From the NCBI RefSeq assembly GCF_949987515.2, contig NC_082701.1, positions 36,969,755-37,033,754 on the forward strand: a stretch of 64,000 nucleotides of DNA, given 5' to 3'. Position numbers and translations under genes: made by a program. Source of the stretch: Delphinus delphis. Its lineage: Eukaryota > Chordata > Mammalia > Artiodactyla > Delphinidae. The notes under the pieces were generated by a model that searched no databases, had not been told where the DNA came from, and worked only from the letters and a program-made list of their open reading frames with translations. The number at the start of each line of letters is the position of its first letter. Positions within the stretch are counted from its first letter, which is position 1. Positions 35,680 through 47,022 of this stretch are shown piece after piece.

Positions 35680-37462
35680 TCAACATACATTTCTCCCATT
35701 ACCAGCATGAACATCTGTTGCAATGTTTAATGGCCAATTCTATTCCTTCCTGGGTAAGTTGCCATTTCTTTATTGGCTTTTTTCCTTCTTAACTTATAGG
35801 TTCTCTTTGTATGTTATGAGTGCTAAACCTTTATTAACTAGACTGCAAATGTTTTTCTCCTCCTTCTTTTAAGCAATCAATGGGTTTTTCTACATAAAAC
35901 GTTTAATTTTTTGTTACCAAAGTTGAGAGTCTTTATCATTTTAATGTTTCACGTTTTATAAAGAGTTCTCATTTTTCCTCATTTCCAAGAAGTCTGCAAG
36001 ATCAATTTTTATTGCCTCTTTACATAAAATTTTATGTATATGAGTCCTTAAAAAATGTCTGAAGATTTTTATTTTCCTTTACTTTTTTTTTGTTGTTGTC
36101 ATTGTTACACTTGCACCATCCTCAGAGAATGTAATTTGTAAGACTTGAGATTTTGTGTATTTATTGAGAGTTTCTTTATGGCCTAGTATGTGATCAATTT
36201 TTTAAACTATTTCATAGTCAGCTAAAAAGAGTGCATAGTTCAGGGTGTCTGAAACAAAGTCCAGGTTTTTTTCCCCTTCCTTTCTTTCTTTCACCCCTTT
36301 TCCCTCTTCCCTCTGTTCCTTCTTTTCATCTCTGCCTCTCCTCTCCTCATTCTTTCTAGACTGTTAACTATGTTATTCAAATCCTCTAGATCCTTACTTT
36401 TGTGACTATAGTATTCAATTAAAAAAATCTTCCAGTTTTTTAAATAAAATTCTCCTTTTGTTGTCCTTAATTTTTAAATGTATTGTTATGGGTATTAACG
36501 TTCACAGGTGTTATATTATTAGAACACATGTTTTTATCAGTATACTCTTTTTTGTATATAATGCTTTTTGTCTTGAATTCTACTTTGTCTGTAACTCCCA
36601 AGTGTTTGTTGTACTGGCATTGGCCTCATAAATCTTAGTCCATTCCTTTATTTTTAACTTTTTGTGGTTTTATTTTCTCTTTAAACAAATATGATTATAT
36701 TGTTTTGTTTATTTGTTTCCCCCACTCCAACTGAGTCCTTTAAGTAAAAAAATTCAACTGATATTCAGTCATTATAATGTCTGATATGCTTATTTCATGT
36801 TTTTTCATACTTTATCATATTTTATTGGTTATTTTTTCATTTTACATTTTAGTAGTTTGAAAGTTCCACGTTATATTTTTGTTCTTCTAATGGTTATCCT
36901 TAAACTCTTCACAAACAGAAATTATTTTCCTTTCTCCATAAAAATGGAGCAGTACCTACAGCCACCTTACTTAAAATAAGAGCTGTGTAACCAGGTATTT
37001 TACATCATTCCTTTATTTCTTCCTTACTACTTCCTATGTACTGTTAAAATTATCTTGAATTTTGGTTCCAGGTCATTAAGTTTTCACTTTGTGCCTCTTC
37101 TGTTTTATGAATACCTACTTAACAGTTCCATTAAATTTCACTGCCATATTTTCAACAATTACTTAGTATTAACTCAGTTTTACTGATATCGTTGCTTTTT
37201 TTATTGGTATGCTATGTATTTCTGTTTCTCAGCTTTATTTTGCTGAAGTACAACCAAAAATTTTATCTTTTTTGAAGTTTTGTTTTCAGAAAGGCTATGT
37301 GGTTGGTAAAATCTCCGAGTTCTTATATATCTAAAAATGTAATTTCACCCCTGCTTCATACTTTAATGATAGGACTCAAATTTCAAAATGTATTTCCTTA
37401 GGTCTTTTTAGGCATTGGTCATTGTTCTCCTGCTTTCTGGATTATAGATGAGAAGTTCGAGG

Positions 37463-37800
37463 CTAGGAACTAAAGTCATGGGTTTCAGAAATAGGCAACC
37501 TAAGTTTTTTTTTTTTTTTTTTTTTGTGGTACGTGGGCCTCTCACCATTGTGGCCTCTCCCGTTGCAGAACACAGGCTCCGGATGCGCAGGCTCAGCGGC
37601 CATGGCTCACGGGTCCAGCTGCTCTGCGGCATGTAGGGATCTTCCCGGACCGGAGCACGAACCCGTGTCGCCTGAATCGGCAGGCGGACTCTCAACCGCT
37701 GCGCCACCAGGGAAGCCCCAACCTAAGTTTTAATTCCACATCGACTACTTACCGTCTGTATGACTGCTTAACTTCAGTGTGGCTCTGCTTCCTCATGCAT
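37463..37800 (+). mobile_element. MIR SINE split by a CHR-2 SINE
   Basis: MIR-like sequence at about 37463-37508 (GGGTTTCAGAAATAGGCAAC) continues at 37732-37800 (ATCGACTACTTACCGTCTGT, then ATGACTGCTTAACTTCAGTG). The SINE at 37509-37719 sits between. Confidence 0.65.
37509..37719 (-). mobile_element. CHR-2-type tRNA-derived SINE, minus strand
   Basis: T tail from 37509, body GTGGTACGTGGGCCTCTCAC to GCCACCAGGGAAGCCCC. AACCTAAGTTTT is repeated exactly at 37497-37508 and 37720-37731. Confidence 0.95.
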
Positions 37801-37815
37801 ATATACATACATATA

Positions 37816-37881
<66 letters not shown>

Positions 37882-37936
37882 TATATATATAATTATATAC
37901 ATAATTATATATAATTATATTTTATATATATATAAG
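37797..37936. repeat. Palindromic GT/TA/CA microsatellite
   Basis: GTGTGTGT (37817-37824) is followed by about 44 bp of pure TA and then ACACACACACAC (37869-37880). The whole is self-complementary around the TA centre. It is followed by imperfect TATAATTATATA units to about 37936. Confidence 0.95.
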
Positions 37937-38271
37937 CTTATGGTACAGGGTCCTTGCATGGTGAAAGTTAAAGTAAAATCCTTAGCACAAATAAATAATG
38001 GACTTTGTGATGAGAATGATAACAGTTCCTTTATACTAACCTTATATATTTTTTCCCTCTTGAAGCTTATAGGATTTTTCTTTGTACTTGAGGATCCCAA
38101 TTTTCTACAATTCTGCCATAGAGGACTCAGTTGGCTTTTTTCTCTGAAACTCTTTTCAGCTCCGAGACATTTCTTCTATTTATTTGGTCACATCCTACCC
38201 ACTAAACATATGTGTTTCTTTTATTCTTCCTATACAGCTATTGTGTCTGCTGAATCTGTTCTCCATGTATA

Positions 38272-38745
38272 TTAATTCCCTATTGCTGCTATAACAAACT
38301 ACAACAAAACAAATGTCTTATTTTATTCTGGAGGTCTGAAGTCTGAAATTGGCTTCCCTGGGCGAAGATCAAGGTGTCAGCAGAATGACATTTATTCTGT
38401 AGGCTCTAGGGGAGAAGTTACTCATTTGCCTTCTCCATCTTCTAGAGGCTACCCCCATTCCTTGGTTCGTGGCCCCTCCCTTTATCCTCAAAGTTAGCAG
38501 CACAGCATCTTTAAATCTCTCTCTGGCTTTTCTATTCTTTCCTTGCTCTTTCACTTATAAGGGCCCATGTTGAACCCACATTGAACCCACCTGAATAACC
38601 CAAGATAGTGTCCCCATCTTAAGATCCTTAACTTAATCACATCTGCAAAGTTTATTTGCCATGGAAGGTAACTTATTCACCATTTTTAGGGGGTAGATAT
38701 GGGCATCTTTTTAAGGGTCATTATTCTGCTTAACAAACCACTCTC
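38272..38745 (-). mobile_element. MaLR-type LTR, minus strand
   Basis: Landmarks read in reverse: ATTGCTGCTATAACAAACTA (about 38283-38302), TGGAGGTCTGAAGTCTGAAA, CTTCTAGAGGCTACCCCCAT, TTCGTGGCCCCTCCC, and the far end GGGTCATTATTCTGC. These match a solo LTR of the mammalian ERVL-MaLR group as I remember it. No viral genes accompany it. Confidence 0.6.
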
Positions 38746-40645
38746 TGCTTTTTTTATAAAGACCACCTGTTTGGATTTTTACTTTGTTTTCTAAGCGAGT
38801 TCTTTGGCTTACTTTTCCAGATCTCAGAGATAGGCATATATTTTATTTCTGCAATATTTTTAATTTTCAAGAATTCTGATTCATCTTTTTTTAACTGGGA
38901 GGACACACAATTATCTATGAAAGATTCTAATTTTACTTGTTTTACAGTTTGTTTGTTTTTTTCTGTTTTATACATTAGCTCTTTTTCCTCGAAGATTTGT
39001 CTTTATTTATCCTATGAATCACTTTCAGACTGTTAATTTTCATTCAACATTAGTGATTAGGCTACTTGTTCATGCTTACAAATCTGGATCTAAATGAACA
39101 GGCTGATGCCTTGAGTTTGCCATTCTCATCACATGCAAAAATCATTGTCTCTCCAACAGGGAATGTATTCTGGTGACAGAAGCCCTGGCTCCTTTCAGAA
39201 GGGTGGGGACTAGTGAAGTTTTTTTTAGGAGGTGTGGGGATTTACCCTTTAGTGACCCACCATGGTAACCAAAGTTACTTGGGAGCCCAGCACTATATCT
39301 TTTTGGACCCTAGTGCCCTCTCTGGGAGCCCCTCATTCACCCTACTCTATTCAGGGAGCCATTCTTTCAGCTTTACTCAGGGGAACAAATGCTGCATTAG
39401 CATTTTGAATGGTCCAGTTCTTTCAGGGATCTTTATTCAGTTATCTCTCAACTTTCTCCTGCTCCCTGATCTTGGGGTCCCTCCAGAATTTTGCTGGGAA
39501 AACTCATATTTTCTTGGTACCTTCTTTTCCCCATTGAGTACTGTGGGTTATTTAGCTTGTTAAGATTCTTAGTAAGTGATCTGTTGCCATCTGCCTTATA
39601 CCCCTCAGAAATTTCTGAGTAGTCTGATCTGCCAATGGCAAGCTCCTTATACTTTTCCAGTGATGTTATTATTTTTTTCTTATTTTCATATATTATTTGA
39701 GTCATTTAACAGGATGTGAGTCAGGAGACATACATGGTCACCTATCTTGAACTGCAAAATTCTTTTATAAATTGTTTATTGTATTGCTGTGTGTTTTTAT
39801 AAATTATAACAAACCTTTATGAAAATGTACAAATACATAAAAATGATATTGAAATATAGTAAATAGATTGATAGAAATTTTGATCTATTGACCTCACAAA
39901 TATAGAATATCTGATTTTGTCTGAATGACCCTGTGTTATTTGATCATTAACTTATTTACCAAACATATATATGCCTAGGGCTATGTTATGCACCAGAGCT
40001 TTTGTTGTTGTTGTCTTTTTAAATAGCCTTTCTATTCTTCTTGGTATCTATTGTTCATAGGATTCAATTTTGCACTTTAGGTTCATGCAAATCTGAGCAT
40101 TTAACATTCATTATATATTAGTAATTTATCTCATTCAGTAGTTGGTTAGAGAATTCTGAAGGTCAGAGAATTAATTTCCATGGACCTTGACTTCTCTGAT
40201 TTCTAAGTTCCTTATTGGAAACCACAGTTTCTCTTGGCCAGTTTCATTTTTCTGTATGCTCATGAAGACTAAATTTAAATCGGAGCCACAGAATCCATCT
40301 TCTAGAGTCAGAGCACTAATTTTTTAGCCATTGCTCAGAATTCTCCAGTAGAAATTCTTCCCTCCCTCAAACCCTCCATGTGTGCTCTGTTTCTGCATCT
40401 GACAGAGAGAGCACTTTACTATAATCCTGAATTGGGGTTTATAGCCTAGGGTTTATAACATAGATTTTCCCGACATCTGCATAGGCATTTTACACCCCTA
40501 CAGAATCACATGGTTTTATGTTATTCTCGATCCTTTGTGGTGACTTTGTTTCCATTTTTTCACATATTTGCTCCTGTATTTTGATTATTATAGTCTTTTC
40601 GTCTTCAAGTTAGTATGTAGCTTGATGTTATCTACCTCTTACAAT
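38746..40645. other. Anonymous sequence, possibly very old L1
   Basis: The T-rich part at 38750-39050 could be more decayed L1 ORF1 or 5' sequence, but I cannot place it. Open frames at 39213-39563 and 39448-39705 lie on opposite strands over partly the same bases and have no domain. Confidence 0.4.
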
Positions 40646-40649
40646 AGCA

Positions 40650-40725
40650 ATAATATCAATAGTGACAATAATAATAATAATTTATTAAGTGTCAACTAGG
40701 CACAAAGTGCTTTTACATAGTATAT
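40650..40725 (-). mobile_element. MIR fragment, minus strand
   Basis: AATAATAATTTATTAAGTGT followed by CACAAAGTGCTTTTACATAG resembles the reversed 3' part of MIR. Confidence 0.5.
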
Positions 40726-41342
40726 CAAAATTAAGGGCTTTTAACTGAAAGTAATAGAAAATGAAACCATGGTATCATAAAAAAGTAGTTTATTTTTGTT
40801 TTTTTTTGAGAAAGATCATTTAAATTTTATCTATCATTTAAAAACTTGACCAACTAAAAGTTGGGTTTTTTGGGGCTTTTTTTGTTTTTAATTTACTTAC
40901 CTATTTATTTATCATCATGATTTCTGGGATAATGCAATAGCATTATTCATTTTTTTAAAAACATTTTTATTGGAGTATAATTGCTTTACAATGGTGTGTT
41001 ACTTTCTGCTTTATAACAAAGTGAATCAGTTATACATATACATATATGCCCATATCTCTTCCATCTTGTGTCTCTCTCCCTCCCACCCTCCCTATCCTAC
41101 CCTTCTAGCTGGTCACAAAGCACCGAGCTGATCTCCCTGTGCTATTCAACTGCTTCTCACTACCTATCATTTTACATTTGGTAGTGTATATATGTCCATA
41201 TATACACTACCACTCTCTCATTTTGTCCCAGCTTACCCTTCCACCTCCCTGTGTCCTCAAGTCTATTCTCTAGTAGGTCTGCATCTTTACTCCCATCTTG
41301 CCCGTAGGTTCTTCATGACCATTTTCTTTTCTTTTTTTTTTT

Positions 41343-41661
41343 TTAGATTCCATATATATGTGTTAGCATACAGTATTTGTTTATCTCTTTCTGACTTACT
41401 ACACTCTGTATGACAGACTCTACGTCCATCCACCTCACTACAAGTAACTCAATTTTGTTTCTTTTTATGGCTGAGTAATATTCCATTGTATATATGTGCC
41501 ACGTCTTTATCCATTCATCTGTCAATGGACATTTAGGTTGTTTCCATGTCCTGGCTATTGTAAATAGAGCTGCAATGACATTGTGGTACATGACTCTTTT
41601 TGAATTATGGTTTTCTCAGGGTATATGCCCAGTAGTGGGATTGCTGGGTCATATGGTAGTT
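41343..41661 (-). pseudogene. L1 ORF2 C-terminal end (3' half of the split copy)
   Basis: An 82-codon frame on the minus strand (41343-41591) ends at the natural ORF2 stop and holds the conserved [15 protein letters not shown] stretch. A small indel near 41580 separates it from the preceding codons up to the inversion point. Confidence 0.88.
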
Positions 41662-41689
41662 ATAAGACACTGATAAAATTAAAGGTGAT

Positions 41690-42800
41690 ACAAATAGATG
41701 GAGAGATATACCATGATCTTGGATTGGAAGAATCAACATTGTGAAAATGACTATACTACCCAAAGCAATCTACAGATTCAATGCAATCCCTATCAAACTA
41801 CCACTGGCATTTTTCACAGAACTAGAACAAAAAAATTTCACAGTTTGTATGGAAACACAAAAGACCCCGAATAGCCAAAGCAATCTTGAGAAAGAAAAAC
41901 AGAGCTGGAGGAATCAGGCTCCCAGACTTCAGACTATACTACAAAGCTACAGTAATCAAGACAGTATGGTACTGGCACAAAAACAGAAATATAGATCAAT
42001 GGAACACGATAGAAAGCCCAGAAATAAACCCACACACATATGGTCAACTTATCTTTGATAAAGGAGGCAAGAATATACAATGGAGAAAAGACAGCCTCTT
42101 CAAAAAGTGGTGCTGGGAAAACTGGACAGCTACATGTAAAAGAATGAAATTAGAACAGTCCCTAAAACCATACACAAAAATAAACTCAAAATGGATTAAA
42201 GACCTAAATGTAAGGCCAGAAACTATTAAACTCTTAGAGAAAAACATAGACAGAACACTCCATGACATAAATCACAGCAAGACCCTTTTTGGCACACTTC
42301 CTAAGGAAATGGAAATAAAAACAAAAATAAACAAATGGAACCTAATGAAACTTAAAAGCTTTTGCACAGCAAAGGAAACCATAAACAAGATGAAAAGACA
42401 ACCCTCAGAATGGGAGAAAATATTTGCAAAGGAAGCAACTGACAAAGGATTAATCTCCAAAATTTACAAGCAACACACGCAGCTCAATATCAAAAAAACA
42501 AACAACCCAATCCAAAAATGGGCAGAAGACCTAAATAGACATTTCTCCAAAGAAGATATACAGATTTCCAACAGACACATGAAAGAATGCTCAACATCAT
42601 TAATCATTAGAGAAATGCAAATCAAAACTACAATGCGATATAATCTCACATCGGTCAGAATGGCCATCATCAAAAAATCTAGAAACAATAAATGCTGGAG
42701 AGGGTGTGGAGAAAAGGGAACCCTCTTGAATTGTTGGTGGGAATGTAAATTGATACAGCCACTATGGAGAACAGTATGGAGGTTCCTTAAAAAACTAAAA
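41690..42800 (+). pseudogene. L1 ORF2 fragment, inverted half, nearly open
   Basis: Two frames cover this segment with a single shift at an A run near 41830. The second is open from 41886 for over 300 codons and runs out of L1 into the flank at about 42800. It covers the end of the reverse transcriptase region through the Cys-rich motif (C-W-R-G-C-G near 42702). So few lesions suggest this is among the youngest L1s here. The start and the reverse transcriptase active site are missing, so it cannot function. Confidence 0.88.
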
Positions 42801-42831
42801 AAAAAAAAAATAATAAGTAGTTTATTTTTGT

Positions 42832-43184
42832 CAAGTGGTGAGAGGTTTGGAGTTGACAGCTGCTAGTGCTGGTCCATTTGTTCATTGTTACCCATGATGA
42901 AGCCTCTACTATTCTCATGGCTTTTTCCTCATTGTGGTAGGATGACTATATCAGCTCCAGCTGTCATGCCCACTATCAGGAAGTAGGAAGGAGGAAAGGA
43001 CAGAACCTGTATCAGAAAAATAAAAGCATTCCTAAAGATACAGCCAACTCCACTTGTGTCTGATTGGCCAAAATGACAACATACAACCTCCCTGGCTGGA
43101 ATTGTCTGGGAGAAGAAATTTGAGAGTGCAGGTTCAGCCAACTAACCCATGTTGTCTATATGTTTTCCATACCCACATTATCTT
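42832..43184. other. Anonymous sequence, nothing recognised
   Basis: No recognised repeat; the short minus-strand frame at 42929-43141 has no domain. Confidence 0.5.
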
Positions 43185-43370
43185 ATTTTACAAATCTCTG
43201 TCACTGTTATTCCCCTTCCCATTTTATATTTAAGGATATGGAAGATCAAAGAATTAATGTGAGTAACCTAAAATCATACCACTGGGAAGAGGAATAACTG
43301 GGATTTGAGCCCATCTTTCTCTGAACTCCCATTCTTTACACCTTATTACACTCTATCTCAAGATTGTTTT
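43185..43370 (-). mobile_element. MIR SINE, minus strand
   Basis: Reversed core visible: AGTAACCTAAAATCATACCA (about 43262-43281) and AACTGGGATTTGAGCCCATC (about 43297-43316). Confidence 0.8.
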
Positions 43371-43534
43371 TAAAACACCAATAGTCATAATTCAAGCAGT
43401 GTTGAAGGAATAAATGAGTGATTGACTTCCTAGCTTGCGTGCTTATGTACCTGACTCTATATGAGAGATAGTTCTGTTAAGGACCTTATAGGCTCCCAAT
43501 CATGAGGCTCAAATCCTTTGAGTCAGCTTTGAGA

Positions 43535-43665
43535 AATGGGTGGAAAGAGCTTAGAAGTCACCAGCCTGGGTTCAAGTCCCAACTTCACCACTTACTAATA
43601 TATTATTATGAATCCATCACTTAATCTCTCTACACCCTAAGGTTCTCATCTTTCTCTTTGCCACC
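43535..43665 (+). mobile_element. MIR SINE
   Basis: CCTGGGTTCAAGTCCCAACT followed by TCACCACTTACTAATATATT (about 43565-43604) and ATCACTTAATCTCTCTACAC. Confidence 0.85.
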
Positions 43666-43789
43666 ATTCTCTCCAAGTGCAGTTATGTAGTTATTGCAGC
43701 CCAATTAATTGTCAAGAAGTACAGTTTCAACTCTATTATTCCTCTGCTCAAAAATCATAAGTATGTTAGTCACTGTGAACTGGCTACTC

Positions 43790-44240
43790 AAAAGGGACTC
43801 ATAAGTATCTTTTCCCTTAGCTTTCTTTACCACTGTGGCAGGAAGTGTAAAATACTCAAAAAATTTCAGCCTCCCCTACAGCTATGGATGGCATGACATA
43901 TTTCTAGTGAGATGTGAGTGAAAGTTTTAGGAGGGAATTTGTCCCTTTATCCATAACCCTTCTTCCTGCCTGTAGTACAGACATGAGGCTAGAGGTGGAG
44001 TAGCCATATTATGACCATGAGGTGACAAATATGAGGACAGAAGCCATGTGTGGAGAATGACAGGGTGGGGCAAATGGAAAGAGCCTGGGTCTCCCATGGC
44101 ATCACTGAGCCACCATACAGACTCTGGACTGCCTGACCCCTGACTTCTCATTTCATGGATAAACAAACTCCCTTCTCGTTCAGACCACTGTCTGTTATGT
44201 TTCTCTGTCATTTGCAGATAAAACAATTCTTATCTGATAT
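43790..44240 (+). mobile_element. LTR-like old repeat
   Basis: Ordered blocks AGCCTGGGTCTCCCATGGCA (about 44083-44102), GACTCTGGACTGCCTGACC and AAACAAACTCCCTTCTCGTT resemble the 3' half of an old mammalian ERVL-type LTR with its polyadenylation region. Family not certain. No viral gene present. Confidence 0.45.
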
Positions 44241-44269
44241 AATTTCCTACTGGGTAAAATATGACCTCT

Positions 44270-44590
44270 TTAAGTCAGTATTAAAAATTCTCTAGAGTCT
44301 GGCTTCAACCTTCTTTACAGACTTTTCTTCTACTTCTTCCATTTCCAAATTCTATTATTCATCTAAGCCAAATTGCTTACTGTTCCCACCTCCACTTCAA
44401 GACTAGGCTGAAGTATGACCTCTTCCTTCAACAAGTTTTTCTCATAGTACCTGACTGGTGTCATTTCTCATTCCTCAGAACTTTGAGATTTTATAACCCT
44501 TATCACTTTCTCTCTGAATTACAGTTATTTAGGTATCTGTCTCATCTCCCCTTTTGTGAACTCCTAAAAGCCTAGTGCACATACATACAC
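44270..44590 (+). mobile_element. L2 LINE 3' region
   Basis: L2 order: CTTCAAGACTAGGCTGAAGT, ATGACCTCTTCCTTCAACAA, TATCACTTTCTCTCTGAATT and GAACTCCTAAAAGCC. Decayed and non-coding. Confidence 0.7.
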
Positions 44591-45004
44591 AAACACCACC
44601 TCAATCTCCACACAGCATCTTGCCCAGTTGGGTCCTCTGTCATAATGGATGGCTGGTAGTACATGTGATTGTTTTGGGTTCTTTCTCTTCATGCTAGATA
44701 CCAAAGATAATTATTGCTATCTCTTATTTGTCCCTACTGTTGTTTGAATCTTTGTCAGTTGAAACAGTTTTCTTATTCAGATATACATACTTTCCTAACT
44801 CTTTTGACCTACTTATGAAAACCTGGGAAAGAGGAGAAATGGCCTTGTTTGTGGTTCTTGGTTTACAGGACTCTTTCCAAGCTGTTTGCTATGCACTGAG
44901 CAGAAGCAAGCTTTCACTTCTCTCCTTGGCAGGCAGATTGATCTGTGTTGCTATCATTACTGTCACCGAGCTCCAAATTCAACAATCTTGGGATAAGTAG
45001 ACTG
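44591..45004. other. Anonymous sequence, 90-codon open frame without features
   Basis: The frame at 44728-45000 has no recognised domain and lies between two L2 pieces. I do not accept it as a gene. Confidence 0.5.
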
Positions 45005-45118
45005 AAGGAAGCTTTGAATACAAGGACCAAATATGATTTTTGTCTTCTGTGGAGCTCAGCACAGTGCCTTACAAATGCTAGTGACCCAATAAATATTTTT
45101 GATTGATTTGAAATTGTA
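45005..45118 (+). mobile_element. L2 LINE 3' terminus
   Basis: TGTGGAGCTCAGCACAGTGC followed by ACCCAATAAATATTTTTGAT (about 45047-45105) is the L2 3' end. Confidence 0.75.
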
Positions 45119-45339
45119 GTTTGAGTCCAAATTTTCCAATAGGGTTTTATTGCTTTGAATTACTGTTCACTCACTTATTATTTATGTGTAGTATTCATAC
45201 TTTGACTACTTCTCAAACAGATTTGTGGTAACTGAAAGCTACAGGTACACTATAACCATTAAGCCATTCAAGTGAAGTTAAAAAGACAAAATCGAAACAA
45301 TAATGGCCAAGTGGGGTAGAATCTTAAAGTTCAACTCAT

Positions 45340-45515
45340 TTATTCCTCCCAACAAAATTATGGACTTAGTGTTTTTTTTACAGATGAGAAAGCCAAGGAT
45401 CAGAGAGGTTGAGTAAATAGGAACAGACCTTACTCTCATGAATTTCAGAGCCCAGAGTCAGACCCAGCATCTGCTGGCTCCATGGTCTGTACTTTACTCT
45501 ACCTCACATTGCAAC
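45340..45515 (-). mobile_element. MIR SINE, minus strand
   Basis: ACAGATGAGAAAGCCAAGGA (about 45380-45399), TCAGAGAGGTTGAGTAAATA and CAGAGCCCAGAGTCAGACCC are reversed MIR or MIR3 blocks. Confidence 0.75.
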
Positions 45516-45689
45516 AGAACTAGAATTCCACTCACCCTGCCTGCTCTGTTCTCGAGAATGAACTAAAAGACAGAAAAGAGATGGATGATTTAGAAAAATA
45601 CATTACAACAACCATAAATTAACTAAAATGTTTAGTTCTGTGATGTTTCCTGCAAATTCCTATGCCACTGGCACAATAATGGAATGTCA

Positions 45690-45790
45690 GGAGTGAAGAG
45701 ACACTAAAAATCATGTAGTTTTGCTCTCTCCCTTTTTCCAAATGAAGAAACTAGGGAAAGTAAGTTGCCCACGATACTCAATATAAATAC
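45690..45790 (-). mobile_element. MIR/L2-age fragment, minus strand
   Basis: TTTTTCCAAATGAAGAAACT followed by AGTAAGTTGCCCACGATACT matches the common reversed MIR/L2 block. Confidence 0.5.
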
Positions 45791-46114
45791 TTTATCTATG
45801 CCAGCTTATTCCTCCAAGAATTGTTTAATAGCTGGGAGACTCCAACTCCCTTTCTGTCTAGGGATTGGGATTATAATCAAATCCATCTCAAAGGATGGAT
45901 GTATCCAGTAGGCCCCCATCTATTAAAAGAGCTTTCACAGAAGCCTTAGCAAGCAATGTTTGGTCATCTGTTTTGTTATCTTTGATGGTAACTTTATTTT
46001 CATACATGTAGGTGAACCTTCCATTTGGAATTTGTGGTTAAATGGTAAATGAACCCATTACTAATTTTGTAAAGGTAAAAATGCTCTTATGAGCAGGGAC
46101 GTTTAATTAGAAGG

Positions 46115-46680
46115 TAAGTAAATGTGGCGGCTAGTCTCCAAAGTTGGCCCCCCAACGCACCATGCTTCCCAGGAATCATTCTCTTTTGTACCCAGGTGAT
46201 GGTGCATTTGATTCTTGACTGGCCCTGTGTGACCAACAGAATGCAGTAGAAGTGGTACTGCATGACTTTCAAGGCTAAGTCCTAAGAATCCTTGCAGTCT
46301 CCCCCTGGGTCTCTTTTTTTTCCCCACCTGGGTCTCTTGATGCTCACTCCTGGGGATTTCCATCTCAGAACCCAACTACTTTGTCTAAGAAGCTGAAGCC
46401 ACCTGGAGAGGCCATGTGTAGGTGTTCTGGCTGACAGGCCCAGCAGAGCTCTGAACCAATTTCTAATATTAGCTGCCAGTCTTGGGAGTGACTCATCTTA
46501 ACATCCAACCCAGAGAGTCTTCGGATGACTCTAGTCCCAGGTTACAACCACATGAAAGAGACCAAGGAAGGGCCTCCCAGCTGAGACCAGGCAATCTACA
46601 GAACCATGAGTGATAATAATAAATCATTATTTTGTGCTGCTGAGTTTTGAGGTGGTTTGTTATACAGCAATAGATAACAA
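46115..46680 (+). mobile_element. MaLR-type (MLT1-like) LTR, plus strand
   Basis: Landmarks in order: GTGACCAACAGAATGCAGTA (about 46229-46248), GACTTTCAAGGCTAAGTCCT, GAGAGTCTTCGGATGACTCT, and the end GTGGTTTGTTATACAGCAAT followed by AGATAAC (about 46652-46678), with an AATAAATCATTATTTTG polyadenylation region. A solo LTR with no internal viral genes. Confidence 0.7.
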
Positions 46681-46847
46681 GCTTCTTTCTGGATGCCCAT
46701 CCTCTAAGCAGGGGAGTATTTAGAGAAACCCTAACTTTATCTAAAGACTTGCTATTTTTTTTTTACTCCTATCAAGAATAAGGTCAAGAATAGGGCTGAC
46801 CATGAAAGATTATATGAATGGATTTAGAGATAGGTTCATTTAAGATA

Positions 46848-47022
46848 GGAATCCTTAAACCTTAATATGTGTCAAACTTTCCTGGGGGCTTATTTACAAT
46901 GTGGGTTCTAGGGCCCTACCCCAAAGATCTGATTCAAAGGGATCTCAGATGGGATCTAGGAATTAGATTTTTTAAAAGCACTCAAGTGATTCTATCAGAG
47001 TAGTCCTGACTTTGTGGAACAC
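46848..47022. mobile_element. MER5A-type hAT DNA transposon remnant
   Basis: TTTCCTGGGGGCTTATTTAC (about 46879-46898), TTCTAGGGCCCTACCCCAAA, AATTAGATTTTTTAAAAGCA and TTGTGGAACACTGC are decayed MER5A blocks in consensus order. Non-autonomous, no transposase. Confidence 0.75.

Larger units (their letters stand above)
34500..37460 (-). mobile_element. Very old L1 (L1ME/HAL1-like), minus strand
   Basis: Heavily decayed L1 sequence read on the minus strand. Landmarks, left to right, include the 3' region at 34510-34640, the block around CCCCACATCCTAACCAAACT (35294-35313), a decayed endonuclease region around TATGGCCTAGTATGTGATCA (36176-36195), and further endonuclease and ORF1-like blocks to about 37440. 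A CHR-2 SINE (34813-35031) and a retrocopy (35370-35670) interrupt it. A homologous region lies at 58550-59795. All coding potential is gone. The subfamily name is from memory. Confidence 0.7.
40783..42831 (-). mobile_element. L1 with inverted 5' part and probable 3' transduction
   Basis: AAGTAGTTTATTTTTGT is repeated exactly at 40783-40799 and 42815-42831. Left to right between them: a T run (40798-40807), about 140 bp of non-L1 sequence (40808-40945), a second T run and the L1 3' UTR plus ORF2 end in minus orientation (about 40951-41661), then the next-upstream part of ORF2 in plus orientation (about 41662-42800). The two L1 halves are nearly continuous in L1 coordinates: one ends with AAAAAACTAAAA and the other begins just after that point. 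This is twin priming with little loss. Two T runs around non-L1 DNA fit an L1 transcript that read past its own signal and carried flanking source DNA. Confidence 0.88.

Noticed and set aside
37817..38275. 152-codon frame
   Set aside because: Starts in a TA/CA microsatellite and has a low-complexity first third; the rest matches nothing known to me.
41886..42866. 326-codon frame as a possible gene
   Set aside because: It is the inverted piece of an L1 ORF2 running out into flanking DNA; no start, no polymerase active site.
44728..45000. 90-codon frame
   Set aside because: Sits between two L2 fragments, no domain, no coding context.
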